64,000 nt of DNA from an uncultured Candidatus Melainabacteria bacterium (GCA_934718275.1 CAKUZD010000002.1:1-64000); one strand, 5' to 3'. Numbered from the stretch's first letter, positions 25,254 to 34,586 are shown. Notes: generated from the letters alone by a model not told the origin. A program made the numbers and translations.

Positions 25254-26524
25254 CATTAATAATAGATAAAAGGCGTGAGCTTTCTACAAAATATAAAAAA
25301 GTTTTAAATAATAAAAGTAATAAAGTCATAGTTTCAAAAAACTTGATTTTTGCTATGAAAATTATTCAAGATAAAGAACCCGATTTAATAATTATTTCGG
25401 ATAGTATTGACGGAAATTTATCGGATTATTGCAAAAAAATTCGAGCATTAACATATAATATGCGACCTATAATAATTGCATTGTCAAAATCTGCTGATTT
25501 GCAGGACAAGTTGAATGTATTAGAAAACGGAGCAGACGATTTTATTTCTGAACCTGTAAATTCAGAAGAATTTTTAATGCGTGTCAAAGCTCATTTGCGG
25601 AGAGAACTTGAATCTAATATGGATTCAAAGCATATCCTTGCAGGTAAAAATTATTCGTTGAGAGCATTAAAACGAGTAATTAGTGATGATAAGCCGTGGG
25701 CTACAATGCTTATAAGTATTGAAAACTTTGAAAACTACAAAGAAACTTATACAGAATTGGCTTCTGACAAACTTATACAGACATATTGTGCCATAATAAA
25801 TTCAGCATTAAATGAGGACGATTATTTCGGTACTCTTTCAGAAAATATGTTTTTAGTAATTACAGACAGCCTTAAGGTTGAAAAAATTGCAAATTATTTA
25901 ACATTTGCATTTGACTCTGTCGCTTCCAAATTCTATTCTCCACAAGATAACAGACGTGGTTTTATGTTAATGAGAGGGGATGAATTTGCAGGCAGGCGTT
26001 CAAATTTTGTACATACAACAATTGGAATTGTGACAAATGAATTTATAAGATATAAAGATTCTACTCAACTGTTGAATGCATTGTTACAAATTCATAAACT
26101 TGCAGATATGCCGACAAAATCAAATTATCTAGCTGAACGACCACAAATAACAGGAAATAATTTTGAAAATCCGGTAAATAAAAAAGTTTGTATAATTGAA
26201 GATGATGAAGCTATGACAGTGCTTCTTACAACAATTCTTGATTTGCAAGGATATGAAGTTTGTGTTGTAAAAGATTATTCTGAAATTGAAAAATTTTATC
26301 CTGCATTAATTATTCTTGATGCAGGTAATGTTGATGAATTAAAGGGTTTGAAACTTTGTCAAAAAATAAGACAAAATACAAATTTTGACAGAACAAAACT
26401 CATTGTAACATCTGTCTTGCATGACAAAGAATTAATTTTGACCGCAGGAGCAGATTTATACATTCCAAAACCATACGAAATTTCTAACCTCATAAAGTGG
26501 GTTGAAAAATTGTTAGATAGTTAA
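25241..26524 (+). CDS. response regulator, REC-GGDEF(degenerate)-REC
   Basis: A 427-residue cytosolic protein. The N-terminal receiver domain (1-125) has Asp at IIISDSID, but its conserved Lys region reads FISEPVNS. The middle (about 145-260) resembles a GGDEF fold (MLISIENFENYKETY, FGTLSENMFLVITD), yet the GGDEF signature is absent, so cyclase activity is unlikely. The C-terminal receiver (about 310-427) is canonical (IIEDDEAM, LIILDAGN, PKPYE). Start overlaps the kinase gene and follows GAGGGAAAT. Probable cognate partner of the kinase. Confidence 0.8.
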   Translation: MQTVTLIIDKRRELSTKYKKVLNNKSNKVIVSKNLIFAMKIIQDKEPDLIIISDSIDGNLSDYCKKIRALTYNMRPIIIALSKSADLQDKLNVLENGADDFISEPVNSEEFLMRVKAHLRRELESNMDSKHILAGKNYSLRALKRVISDDKPWATMLISIENFENYKETYTELASDKLIQTYCAIINSALNEDDYFGTLSENMFLVITDSLKVEKIANYLTFAFDSVASKFYSPQDNRRGFMLMRGDEFAGRRSNFVHTTIGIVTNEFIRYKDSTQLLNALLQIHKLADMPTKSNYLAERPQITGNNFENPVNKKVCIIEDDEAMTVLLTTILDLQGYEVCVVKDYSEIEKFYPALIILDAGNVDELKGLKLCQKIRQNTNFDRTKLIVTSVLHDKELILTAGADLYIPKPYEISNLIKWVEKLLDS

Positions 26525-26534
26525 AAATTTATTT

Positions 26535-26723
26535 TTAACTAATCAGATTTTCAAGTTTTTTCGCATCTTCTTCAGCTTTTTGTGGATTTCTGATTGTTAT
26601 TCGTTTCATATAGGAGCGAAGCGCTTCCCTAATCAATTCACTTCGACTTCTTTGTTCATTATTTGCAACCCCATCAATTTTATGCAAAAAGTCATCAGGC
26701 ATGGTTACTAAAATTTTAGCCAT
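26535..26723 (-). CDS. ribbon-helix-helix (CopG/ParD-like) regulator
   Basis: A 62-residue protein: MAKILVTMPDDFLHKIDGVA, then RSRSELIREALRSYMKR, the classical beta strand plus two helices of the CopG/MetJ/Arc fold, with an acidic helical tail. Such proteins repress their own operons or act as antitoxins. No adjacent toxin is seen, so it may be an orphan regulator. CGGAG lies 8 bases before the ATG. Convergent with the response regulator. Confidence 0.75.
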   Translation of the reverse strand: MAKILVTMPDDFLHKIDGVANNEQRSRSELIREALRSYMKRITIRNPQKAEEDAKKLENLIS

Positions 26724-26868
26724 ATTAAAAAATACTCCGTTTATATTTCACACTTACAATCGCATAGTAACATATTGTTAATGTTTTTTCAAGAGCAATA
26801 GCCCAATTGAGTAATGTACTTTTACAAAATAATTTTTATACTAGAATGAAATCGAAAGGAGATTTATT

Positions 26869-27405
26869 ATGGAAGATAACAATTACAGACGAGAAGATTT
26901 TGACAATTGTTTTTTATGTAAGCATCCGGCTTTAAAAGCAGTACTTATTGGTTTACTGGTATTTTTAGGAGCGTTTGCAGCGTTTTATGTGGTTGCAGAT
27001 TGGCATTTTAAAAGAATGCTTGATCCTATGGTACAAATGCGAAAAATGGATAGGGCCATGATGCGTCAAGAAAGGCAAATGGATAAATTTGCAAAAAAAG
27101 AATTTCAAAAAGCAGATAGAATGATGGTAAATACAGCCCCTTTTATCCATGTAGACAAAACTGATGATACATACAAAATAGTTATTGACCTAAAACCATT
27201 CGATAATGATGAAAAAAATATTGAAGTGAAAGTTAATGGCAATATTGTGACAATTAATGCTGCCGGAGAAAAAAATTCTCGTCATGGCCAAGCAATTACA
27301 AGGTACAGTCAGACATTTGCTTTTGGAGAACGAATAAATGCTCAAGATATTACAAAAGTTCGTCAGGGGAATGAATATATAATTACTATTCCGTTTGATG
27401 ATTAA
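26869..27405 (+). CDS. membrane-anchored small heat-shock-like protein
   Basis: A 178-residue protein. A charged N-terminus (1-22) is followed by a membrane helix at about 27-46 (LKAVLIGLLVFLGAFAAFYVV), a Met/Arg/Lys-rich coiled stretch (55-85), and an alpha-crystallin/Hsp20-like beta-sandwich (90-178: FIHVDKTDDTYKIVIDLKPF, VKVNGNIVTINAAG, YIITIPFDD). Usual Hsp20 proteins are soluble; here the domain would lie on the outer face if the N-terminus is inside. The consensus C-terminal I-x-I motif is only loosely matched (ITIP). Strong GAAAGGAGA site. Confidence 0.7.
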   Translation: MEDNNYRREDFDNCFLCKHPALKAVLIGLLVFLGAFAAFYVVADWHFKRMLDPMVQMRKMDRAMMRQERQMDKFAKKEFQKADRMMVNTAPFIHVDKTDDTYKIVIDLKPFDNDEKNIEVKVNGNIVTINAAGEKNSRHGQAITRYSQTFAFGERINAQDITKVRQGNEYIITIPFDD

Positions 27406-27428
27406 AAAATTTATAACCCCTAGAAAGT

Positions 27429-27478
27429 AAAAGCGCAGTTAAATTTTGAAAAATTTCGGATTTTGACTGTGCTTTTCG
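27429..27478 (+). terminator. intrinsic terminator
   Basis: AAAAGCGCAGT pairs with ACTGTGCTTTT across a large AT-rich loop. Poor T-run. Confidence 0.5.
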
Positions 27479-27492
27479 TATCTAATTTTTTT

Positions 27493-27501
27493 TGTTACAA
27501 T
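27493..27501 (+). promoter_or_regulatory. extended -10 promoter, leaderless regulator
   Basis: TGT TACAAT, then six T bases and ATG 27508. No ribosome-binding site. Confidence 0.5.
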
Positions 27502-27507
27502 TTTTTT

Positions 27508-27900
27508 ATGAAACCAAAAATTTTAATTGTAGATGATTCTAACAGGTGGGTTTTGCACCACAAATATATCATAGAGCAAGTTTTTAATAATAACGTAGAA
27601 ATTGAAACTGCAAATTCAGCTAAAGAAGGGGTTGAAAAGCTTACAGCTTCAATTGATTGCCCGTACGATTTTATTTTTACGGATATGCAAATGGAACCGG
27701 ATTTTTTACCTTTTTATGCCGGAGAATGGTTTATTAAACAAATTAAATTTTTTAGTGAATATAAAAATGCTAAAATTATTACTGTTTCCGCAGCGGAAAA
27801 TCTTAAACAAATAGCTGAAAATTATGCTGTAGACTATATTCCTAAGTCAAAATGTAATGATATAAATGAATATTGTAACAAATTATTAAAGAATGAATAA
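27508..27900 (+). CDS. single-domain response regulator
   Basis: A 130-residue receiver-only protein. KILIVDDSNRW supplies the acidic pair, IFTDMQM the phospho-acceptor Asp, ITVSAAE the conserved Ser/Thr, and DYIPKSKC the Lys. There is an insertion around FLPFYAGEWFIKQ. No output domain, so it probably acts by protein binding. ATG 27508 is chosen since the -10 element ends 6 bases upstream and the longer frame starts within the preceding terminator. Confidence 0.85.
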   Translation: MKPKILIVDDSNRWVLHHKYIIEQVFNNNVEIETANSAKEGVEKLTASIDCPYDFIFTDMQMEPDFLPFYAGEWFIKQIKFFSEYKNAKIITVSAAENLKQIAENYAVDYIPKSKCNDINEYCNKLLKNE

Positions 27901-27972
27901 AAACATTAAAGATTTTCTCTGCAAATACCGATTAATAAATTGTTGAAAGGTTAGATAAAAAGGAGATATTTA

Positions 27973-28107
27973 ATGTACGGATACGTTTTTTGGCCCGGAG
28001 CTTATAGTTTTAAAGAAGAATTGGGTCTGTTTCTTGAATATTGTAAAGAACAGATTGATGAGGTGATGAAAAAGATTGAAGAAACTGAGGATCTTGTTGA
28101 GAAATAA
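27973..28107 (+). CDS. 44-residue small protein
   Basis: ATG at 27973 with AAAGGAGAT at ideal distance, 44 codons, TAA at 28105. The peptide begins MYGYVFWPGAYSFKEELGLF and ends in a charged helix (EQIDEVMKKIEETEDLVEK). The helix could be amphipathic or coiled-coil. It lies between the response regulator and a strong terminator, so it may be cotranscribed with the regulator. No family recognised. Confidence 0.6.
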   Translation: MYGYVFWPGAYSFKEELGLFLEYCKEQIDEVMKKIEETEDLVEK

Positions 28108-28135
28108 GAGTCTTAGCTGATGATTAAGGATGTGT

Positions 28136-28166
28136 AAAGGCGGTAAAGTTTATTACCGCCTTTTTG
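28136..28166. terminator. bidirectional terminator
   Basis: AAAGGCGGTAA pairs with TTACCGCCTTT, T-run after. It also lies 24 bases past the end of clpB on the other strand. Confidence 0.85.
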
Positions 28167-28189
28167 TTATTTTAATTTTAAATTTTTTC

Positions 28190-30856
28190 TTATTGTTCAC
28201 TTTTTTTATTAAACGTCAATTCTTTATTGTTAAAATCAACTTCAACTTTGTCCCCCTTAACAAAATCTCCCTCTAAAATGCTCATCGACATTGGGATTTC
28301 AACAAGTTGTCTTATTACACGTTTTAAAGGTCTTGCTCCATATAAAGGTTCATAACCTTCCTCTGCGAGGTGTTTTTTTGCTTTGTCTGTTATCTCTAAT
28401 TCAATATCTTGTTCTGCAAGACGTTTTTTCAATGAGTTTGTTTGAATATCAACAATATGGGTTAATTCTTCTAATGTAAGTGCTTTAAACATTATTATTT
28501 CATCAATACGGTTTAAAAATTCTGGTTTGAATTTTTCTCTTAATGCAAGATTTAATTCTTCTTTTTTCTCATTTTCATCTAAGGATTTATCAAGAATTAC
28601 ATCACTTCCAAGATTGCTTGTCATTATAATTACAGTATTTTTAAAATCGATTAAGTGTCCTTGACCGTCAGTTAATCGACCATCATCAAACATTTGTAAC
28701 ATCAAATTAAAAACATCAGGATGTGCTTTTTCAACTTCATCAAAAAGCACAACAGAGTACGGTTTACGCCTTACGGCTTCCGTTAATTGTCCACCTTCTT
28801 CATATCCAACATACCCTGCGGTTGCGCCAACAAGTCGTGATATTGAAGCTTTTTCCATGAACTCAGACATATCAATTCGTATTAAAGCATCTTCATCGTT
28901 AAATAGAATATATGCAAGAGTTTTTCCCAATTCTGTTTTACCTACCCCGGTAGGGCCTAAGAATAAGAACGTACCTATCGGGCGTTTAGGGTCACGTAAA
29001 CCTGAGCGAGAAAGTCTGATTGCGTTGGATATTTTTGTTACGGCTTCATCCTGCCCAACAACGCGTTTATGCATAACTTCTTCCATTCCTATAAGCTTTT
29101 TGGATTCATCTTCCATTAATCTGTTAACGGGAATTCCTGTCCATTTTGCAACAATATTTGCAATATCATCTTCATCAACTTCTTCTTTTAGCAGTCGTTT
29201 TTTGCCGGACTGCTCTTGAATTGCTTGCAATTTTTGTTCCATATCTAACATTTGACTATATTTTGCTTCTAATGATTGAGACATTTGTGGATTTTTTTTG
29301 TTTATCTCTATTTGAGCTTTTAGTTTTTCTATATTCCGTTTTACGGCTGCAGCGGAGTCAATTACTTTTTTTTCTTTAAGCCATTGTTCCTTCAGTTTTT
29401 CAATTTTTACGTCAATTTCTGCTATTTTTTTTATTATTTTTTCAAGTTTTTTGGTTGATTCTGTATTTTCGTCTTTTTCTAAAGCTTTTTTATTCATTTC
29501 AAGTTGCATTTTTTGACGAATAAAAATATCTATTTCTTCAGGCATTGTATCAATTTCAATACGCAATACGGAAGCTGCTTCGTCAAGCAAATCAATCGCT
29601 TTATCAGGTAAGCATCTGTCAGAAATATATCTGTGAGAAAGTTTTACGGCTGCGATAATTGCGCTATCAAGGATTTTTACACTATGGTATCCCTCATACT
29701 TATCTTTAAGTCCTCTTAAAATGCTTATAGTTGTTTCTACAGATGGTTCATTTGCAATAACAGGTTGGAAACGGCGTTCTAAAGCTTTATCTTTTTCTAT
29801 ATATTTTCTATATTCATCAGTTGTTGTTGCACCGATTACTCTTATACTTCCTCTTGCAAGCATTGGTTTTAAAAGATTTCCTGCATCTGCAGAACCTTCT
29901 GATGAACCTGCTCCAATAATAGTGTGAATTTCATCTATAAATAACATTAAATCATCTGTTTTTTCTTCAATAGCTTGTAAAACAGATTTTAAACGTTCTT
30001 CAAATTCTCCACGATATGAAGCTCCGGCAAGCAAGGCACCCAAATCGAGTGCTAAAATTTTATCATTTCTAAGGCTTTCCGGAACGTCTCCGGAAATGAT
30101 TCTCTGTGCTAAACCTTCAATAATAGCAGTTTTACCAACCCCCGGTTCACCAATAATAACAGGATTATTTTTTGAGCGTCTGTTTAAAATTTGAATTGTT
30201 CTTCTTATTTCATCATCTCTGCCAATAACCGGATCGAGTTTATTTTTTGCTGCAAGTTCTGTCAAATCTGTTGTATATTTTTCCAAAGCTTCATTTTTCT
30301 TTTCAGATTTAGTGGAGCTGATACTTTTTCCTTTTGTATTTTGAGTAGTTTTACCGTGTTGCTCTTGAGTTTCAGGTTCATTATCGTCATTATTGTGAAT
30401 AGTTTCTTCAATGTTAACAATATTGTTAACTTCTTCAGTCATTTTTTCGTATAAATCAAGTCTGTTAATTTCAGATTGTTCCCAAAGATGGTTTAAGGTT
30501 CTGTTATCAATTCTAAAAAGTGCTAACATCAAATGTTCTATACTGACTTGATTATCTCCATGCTTTTCGGCTTCTTCTTGAGCTACTTTCATTAAAACTA
30601 TTGTATCAGTTGCAAATCGCACATCTGAGAATTTCCCGCGTGCAAAATATGCACGTTTGGAAACGTAATTGTTTAATCTATCCACAATTTCAGGATTATC
30701 CAACCCAACACGTTCAAACAGGATTTTGGGTAAATCGTTTTGATCGAGCATTAAAGCTAACATCAAATGCTCCGGTGATAATTCCGGATAATTTCTTGCT
30801 ACAACAATTGATTTGGCAGATTTTATAATAGCCTGAACGTGGTCGGTTAAAAGCAT
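28190..30856 (-). CDS. clpB: ATP-dependent chaperone ClpB
   Basis: Hexameric AAA+ disaggregase working with DnaK. Clp N domain (1-145), then an unusually long polar linker (about 150-190). AAA1 has Walker A GEPGVGKT at 236-243. The coiled-coil middle domain (about 430-560) separates ClpB from ClpA. AAA2 carries GPTGVGKTE and LFDEVEKAHPDVFN, and the C-terminal domain ends near YGARPLKRVIR. 888 residues. GAGAGGAAT precedes the ATG. No CIRCE or other heat-shock operator was recognised. Confidence 0.95.
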   Translation of the reverse strand: MLLTDHVQAIIKSAKSIVVARNYPELSPEHLMLALMLDQNDLPKILFERVGLDNPEIVDRLNNYVSKRAYFARGKFSDVRFATDTIVLMKVAQEEAEKHGDNQVSIEHLMLALFRIDNRTLNHLWEQSEINRLDLYEKMTEEVNNIVNIEETIHNNDDNEPETQEQHGKTTQNTKGKSISSTKSEKKNEALEKYTTDLTELAAKNKLDPVIGRDDEIRRTIQILNRRSKNNPVIIGEPGVGKTAIIEGLAQRIISGDVPESLRNDKILALDLGALLAGASYRGEFEERLKSVLQAIEEKTDDLMLFIDEIHTIIGAGSSEGSADAGNLLKPMLARGSIRVIGATTTDEYRKYIEKDKALERRFQPVIANEPSVETTISILRGLKDKYEGYHSVKILDSAIIAAVKLSHRYISDRCLPDKAIDLLDEAASVLRIEIDTMPEEIDIFIRQKMQLEMNKKALEKDENTESTKKLEKIIKKIAEIDVKIEKLKEQWLKEKKVIDSAAAVKRNIEKLKAQIEINKKNPQMSQSLEAKYSQMLDMEQKLQAIQEQSGKKRLLKEEVDEDDIANIVAKWTGIPVNRLMEDESKKLIGMEEVMHKRVVGQDEAVTKISNAIRLSRSGLRDPKRPIGTFLFLGPTGVGKTELGKTLAYILFNDEDALIRIDMSEFMEKASISRLVGATAGYVGYEEGGQLTEAVRRKPYSVVLFDEVEKAHPDVFNLMLQMFDDGRLTDGQGHLIDFKNTVIIMTSNLGSDVILDKSLDENEKKEELNLALREKFKPEFLNRIDEIIMFKALTLEELTHIVDIQTNSLKKRLAEQDIELEITDKAKKHLAEEGYEPLYGARPLKRVIRQLVEIPMSMSILEGDFVKGDKVEVDFNNKELTFNKKSEQ

Positions 30857-30899
30857 TTTCTAATTCCTCTCTCGTAAGATTATAGATAAATGTCCGTTA

Positions 30900-31673
30900 T
30901 CATACATCATTCAATTGTTTGAGCTTTGATGGATGAATATTTTTCAATCCTCCGATTAATGTTTCAAAACTATATCCCCAAGGAGTTTTTTTATTTAAAT
31001 CAATATAATATTTTTTGATTAATTCTAAGTATTGAGAGTTATCTTTTTGCATATACTTTAAAAGCAATTCGATAGGTAAATTTCCACCACCGCGTCCCAT
31101 TCCAAAGGTTGTTGCATCAATACTGTAAGCCCCAAGCTCTATAGCTTTAATAGTATTTGTAAAAGCAAGTTGTAAATTGTTATGAGCATGAAAACTGATT
31201 TTTTCGAAGCCGCAATCCTGTAAATTTTTATAAATTTTTTCTACGTCATTTGGCATAAATGCCCCAAAACTATCTGCAAAATATATTGAATTTAGGATAT
31301 GTTTATTTTGCCAATTTTTCAAAAGTTTATAATCTGTGAATTTATCGGCGGTCATGAGATGTAGAAAGACTTCATATCCTTGTTCTTTTAAGTTTTCAAC
31401 TGCTTGTATGGCTGTGGTTATTTCATGCGGATAGCAGGCAATTCTTATAAAATCAACTTTTTCTGAAACTTGACGAAGATTTTTGGCATCAAGCATCAAG
31501 CCTATTTTTATACCATGTTTGCTTATACATTTTGGTAGATTGTAACCGACTTCAAAATAATCTATTGAAGATTTTTCAGCGGCATTAAGAGTTGCTAAAA
31601 TACAATCGTCTGAAAAATTCCATTTATTTACATGTCCGCCATCTCGTAAAGAGCAGTCTAAAATCTTTGTCAT
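30900..31673 (-). CDS. aldolase-like DRE-TIM metallolyase
   Basis: A 257-residue protein of the HMG-CoA lyase/isopropylmalate synthase superfamily. The DRE-type motif is LDCSLRDGGH and the metal-binding HxH pair is ISFHAHNNLQLA; GMGRGGGNLPIE closes the barrel. It most resembles the 4-hydroxy-2-oxovalerate aldolase (DmpG-like) barrel, but lacks the DmpG communication domain and has no DmpF partner. The substrate is unknown. No ribosome-binding site; TGC TAAACT ends 6 bases before the ATG. Confidence 0.75.
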   Translation of the reverse strand: MTKILDCSLRDGGHVNKWNFSDDCILATLNAAEKSSIDYFEVGYNLPKCISKHGIKIGLMLDAKNLRQVSEKVDFIRIACYPHEITTAIQAVENLKEQGYEVFLHLMTADKFTDYKLLKNWQNKHILNSIYFADSFGAFMPNDVEKIYKNLQDCGFEKISFHAHNNLQLAFTNTIKAIELGAYSIDATTFGMGRGGGNLPIELLLKYMQKDNSQYLELIKKYYIDLNKKTPWGYSFETLIGGLKNIHPSKLKQLNDV

Positions 31674-31679
31674 ACAAGA

Positions 31680-31688
31680 AGTTTAGCA
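31680..31688 (-). promoter_or_regulatory. extended -10 promoter, leaderless aldolase gene
   Basis: Minus-strand TGC TAAACT, six bases, ATG 31673. Divergent to the ribE promoter 45 bases away. Confidence 0.5.
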
Positions 31689-31732
31689 CAAAAATTCTAA
31701 CTGTATTATTATTTCTTTTTGTTGTCTTTTTA

Positions 31733-31741
31733 TGCTAAAAT
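31733..31741 (+). promoter_or_regulatory. extended -10 promoter, leaderless ribE
   Basis: TGC TAAAAT, six bases, ATG 31748. There is no room for an FMN riboswitch. Confidence 0.55.
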
Positions 31742-31747
31742 CTGTTT

Positions 31748-32341
31748 ATGTTTACAGGAATTGTAGAAGAAATCGGAAAAGTTAAAAGCTTTGATGGAAA
31801 AAAGCTTGTTATAGAATGCACAAAAGTTTTAGATGGTACAAAACTTGGTGATAGTATTGCAATAGATGGCTGTTGCCAAACTGTAGTTAATATTGGGCAA
31901 AATTCTTTTTCTGCAGATGTAAGTTCTGAAACGCTTCGAATTATAAAAGGGTTTAAAGTCGGAACAAGTGTAAATTTGGAACGTGCTTTAACTCCCCAAA
32001 CCAGAATGGGTGGGCATATTGTTCAAGGTCATGTTGATGGAATTGCTAAATATGTTGGAAATATGGAATTTGAAATTAATAATGAGCTTAATAAATATGT
32101 TGTTTACAAGGGTTCAATTACTGTAAACGGTGTAAGTTTAACTGTTGCCGGATGTAAAAAAAACGTATTTAATGTCGCAATAATACCTCATACCCTTCAA
32201 AATACTAATTTAAAAGAATTAAAAGAAGGTGATTTTGTTAACATTGAAACAGACGTTTTAGGGCGGTATGTTGAAAAATTTTTATCAATACAAAATAATA
32301 GTGTTACAGAAGATTTTTTGAAAGAAAACGGGTTTATGTAA
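31748..32341 (+). CDS. ribE: riboflavin synthase alpha subunit
   Basis: Converts two 6,7-dimethyl-8-ribityllumazines into riboflavin. It has two lumazine-binding repeats: MFTGIVEEIGKV at the N-terminus with ERALTPQTRMGGHIVQGHVD, and the second near VSLTVAGCKK. 197 residues, slightly short but complete. Followed after one base by ribBA. RibD and RibH are not in the window. Confidence 0.95.
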   Translation: MFTGIVEEIGKVKSFDGKKLVIECTKVLDGTKLGDSIAIDGCCQTVVNIGQNSFSADVSSETLRIIKGFKVGTSVNLERALTPQTRMGGHIVQGHVDGIAKYVGNMEFEINNELNKYVVYKGSITVNGVSLTVAGCKKNVFNVAIIPHTLQNTNLKELKEGDFVNIETDVLGRYVEKFLSIQNNSVTEDFLKENGFM

Positions 32342-32342
32342 T

Positions 32343-33551
32343 ATGGAAAACTTTAAATTTGATTCAATAGAAAGTGCATTAGAAGATTTTAAAGCAGGCA
32401 AAATGATTATAGTTGCCGATGATGAGGACAGAGAAAACGAAGGAGATTTAATTTGTTCAGGTCAGATGGTTACACCTGAAATAATTAAATTTATGGCAGA
32501 AAATGCTAAAGGATTGATTTGCCTTGCTATAGCCCCTGAAATTGCTGAAAAAATGCAGCTTCCGCAAATGGTGGAGCAAAATAATGAATCAATGAAAACA
32601 GCATTCACGGTGAGTGTAGATGCGGCAGAAAAATATGGAGTAACAACAGGGATTTCAGCTTTTGATAGAGCCAAAACAATTGAAGTTTGTCTTGCTCCTG
32701 ATGCACAACCATCTGATTTACGTAGGCCAGGACATTTGTTCCCTTGTGTTGCGAGAAAAGGTGGAGTTTTGACAAGAACGGGGCATACAGAGGCAGTTGT
32801 AGATTTAGCAAGACTTTGCGGGCATGTTCCGGCCGGCCCTATGTGTGAGATTATGGCAGAAAATGGCTATATGGCAAAACGAGATGAGTTATATAAGTTT
32901 GCTCAAAAACATGGGATTAAGTTTATTTCTGTTGCAGAATTAATAGCTTATCGTCTAAAATCAGAAAAAATTGTAACTCGTGAAGCAGAAGCTCATTTGC
33001 CGACTCAATTTGGAGAGTTTGAAATATATGGTTATTTGAACCATTTGACGGGGCAAGAATGTGTTGCGCTTGTAAAAGATGATGGTTCTGACAAAATTCC
33101 TTTGGTTAGAGTTCATAGCGAATGTTTGACAGGTGATATTTTTCATAGTTTGAAATGTGATTGTAATTATCAGTTACACAGTGCTCTTAAAATGATTGAT
33201 GAATATGGAAAAGGTGCTCTTGTATATATGAAAGGGCATGAAGGCAGAGGTATCGGGATTATTAACAAAATTAGAGCGTATCATTTGCAAGAAGAAGGGC
33301 AAGATACCGTTGAGGCCAATGTTTCTTTAGGATTTAAACCGGATTTAAGAGATTATGGCATGGGAGCACAGATTATTCGTGACCTTGGATTTAACAATTT
33401 CAATCTGATTACTAATAATCCTAAAAAAATCATCGGTTTGAAGGGTTACGGATTAACTGTACATGATATAGTTAAAATACCGCCATACATAAACGAGTAT
33501 AATAAGCGGTATATGGAAACTAAAAAAGAAAAAATGCACCACATGATATAG
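32343..33551 (+). CDS. ribBA: bifunctional RibBA
   Basis: Residues 1-200 are DHBP synthase (RibB: DDEDRENEGDLI, RRPGHLFPCVARKGGVLTRTGHTEA), and 205-402 are GTP cyclohydrolase II (RibA: VRVHSECLTGDIFHSLKCDCNYQ with the zinc cysteines, GHEGRGIGIINKIRAY, LITNNPKK). It supplies both precursors for riboflavin. 402 residues, typical fusion length. Coupled to ribE. Confidence 0.96.
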   Translation: MENFKFDSIESALEDFKAGKMIIVADDEDRENEGDLICSGQMVTPEIIKFMAENAKGLICLAIAPEIAEKMQLPQMVEQNNESMKTAFTVSVDAAEKYGVTTGISAFDRAKTIEVCLAPDAQPSDLRRPGHLFPCVARKGGVLTRTGHTEAVVDLARLCGHVPAGPMCEIMAENGYMAKRDELYKFAQKHGIKFISVAELIAYRLKSEKIVTREAEAHLPTQFGEFEIYGYLNHLTGQECVALVKDDGSDKIPLVRVHSECLTGDIFHSLKCDCNYQLHSALKMIDEYGKGALVYMKGHEGRGIGIINKIRAYHLQEEGQDTVEANVSLGFKPDLRDYGMGAQIIRDLGFNNFNLITNNPKKIIGLKGYGLTVHDIVKIPPYINEYNKRYMETKKEKMHHMI

Positions 33552-33587
33552 GCATTTTGCAAAAGAAACTAGCAAGGAATTAAGAAT

Positions 33588-34586
33588 ATGACTGATGAAA
33601 CCCAAAATTTTGAAGCAAGACTGCTGACTCCAAATGATTATAAAGGATTTGCTGCGGTATACAATGATTTTGTAGAAAATGCAGTAAGTGAGTATAATTT
33701 TGAACTTGAACCTCTTGATTTTGAAGGTTTTGTAGATGCGGTTGAAAAAAAATTAGTAGAATGCGTAGTTTTATTTGAAAGTGGTATTCCGGTAGCATTT
33801 TTAGTTTATACCACTGCAATTTCTGAAGCTATAGAATTAAATATAATTCACTCTTTTAAGATGGAAAATATGGTTGAAAGAGCTATGTATTTGCTAAAGA
33901 AATTCCTTGAATTGACGAAGGCAGAAAGGTTGGACAAAATAGTTTGCTATCCTATGTTAGGCTCACAAAAAGATTTAATCGGTGATATCGCTCGTTATGG
34001 CTTTAAATTTGTAGGTATTGCTGTATTAAGATTTATGATGTCCGGAACAAATTCAAGAGATATTTTAAAAATTACTCAGCTTGCACCGCTGGATAGTGAA
34101 TATAAGCTTGTTGATTGGCAAGATAAATATTTTGAAGATGCAGTTGAAGTTGTTCAAGAAGGTTTTGAGGATAGTGCAGATGCCTTGTTTGATCCTAGAT
34201 TTAAAACAATTGAGGGAACTCGTGATATTATAACTAAAATTGTTAAAAATATTTATGCAGAATTTTTGCCGGAAGCAACAACTATTTTATTATGCAATAA
34301 TATTCCTGTAGGTTTTTGTTTTATGAACCTTACAGGTGGTAGGATAGCAAATATTCCTATTGTTGCAATTCGTAAGGAACATCAGGGCAAAGGATTGTCA
34401 AAGCACATGCTTAAAAAATCTGTAGAAAAACTTATTGAAATTGCTGATAAAGAGATAAAGCCTATTAGCGAGGTCAATACAACTACAGAAACAAATAATT
34501 TCCAAGCATTGAAAATGTATCGCCATTTGGGCTTTAAAGAAGATTATAATTATCCGCAATCATATTTGCCTATTAAGAATACATAA
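33588..34586 (+). CDS. GNAT-family acetyltransferase
   Basis: A 332-residue protein with an N-terminal degenerate GNAT-like half (about 1-150) and a C-terminal active half. The acetyl-CoA loop is IPIVAIRKEHQGKGLSKHML and the region TTTETNNFQALKMYRHLGF is typical of GNAT motif B. The acceptor is unknown. AAGGAAT precedes the ATG. It follows ribBA after 36 bases and could be in the same transcript. Confidence 0.8.
   Translation: MTDETQNFEARLLTPNDYKGFAAVYNDFVENAVSEYNFELEPLDFEGFVDAVEKKLVECVVLFESGIPVAFLVYTTAISEAIELNIIHSFKMENMVERAMYLLKKFLELTKAERLDKIVCYPMLGSQKDLIGDIARYGFKFVGIAVLRFMMSGTNSRDILKITQLAPLDSEYKLVDWQDKYFEDAVEVVQEGFEDSADALFDPRFKTIEGTRDIITKIVKNIYAEFLPEATTILLCNNIPVGFCFMNLTGGRIANIPIVAIRKEHQGKGLSKHMLKKSVEKLIEIADKEIKPISEVNTTTETNNFQALKMYRHLGFKEDYNYPQSYLPIKNT

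Noticed and set aside
31689..31747. FMN riboswitch before ribE
   Set aside because: The promoter element ends 6 bases from the ATG, leaving no leader for an aptamer, and no FMN aptamer motifs were seen.
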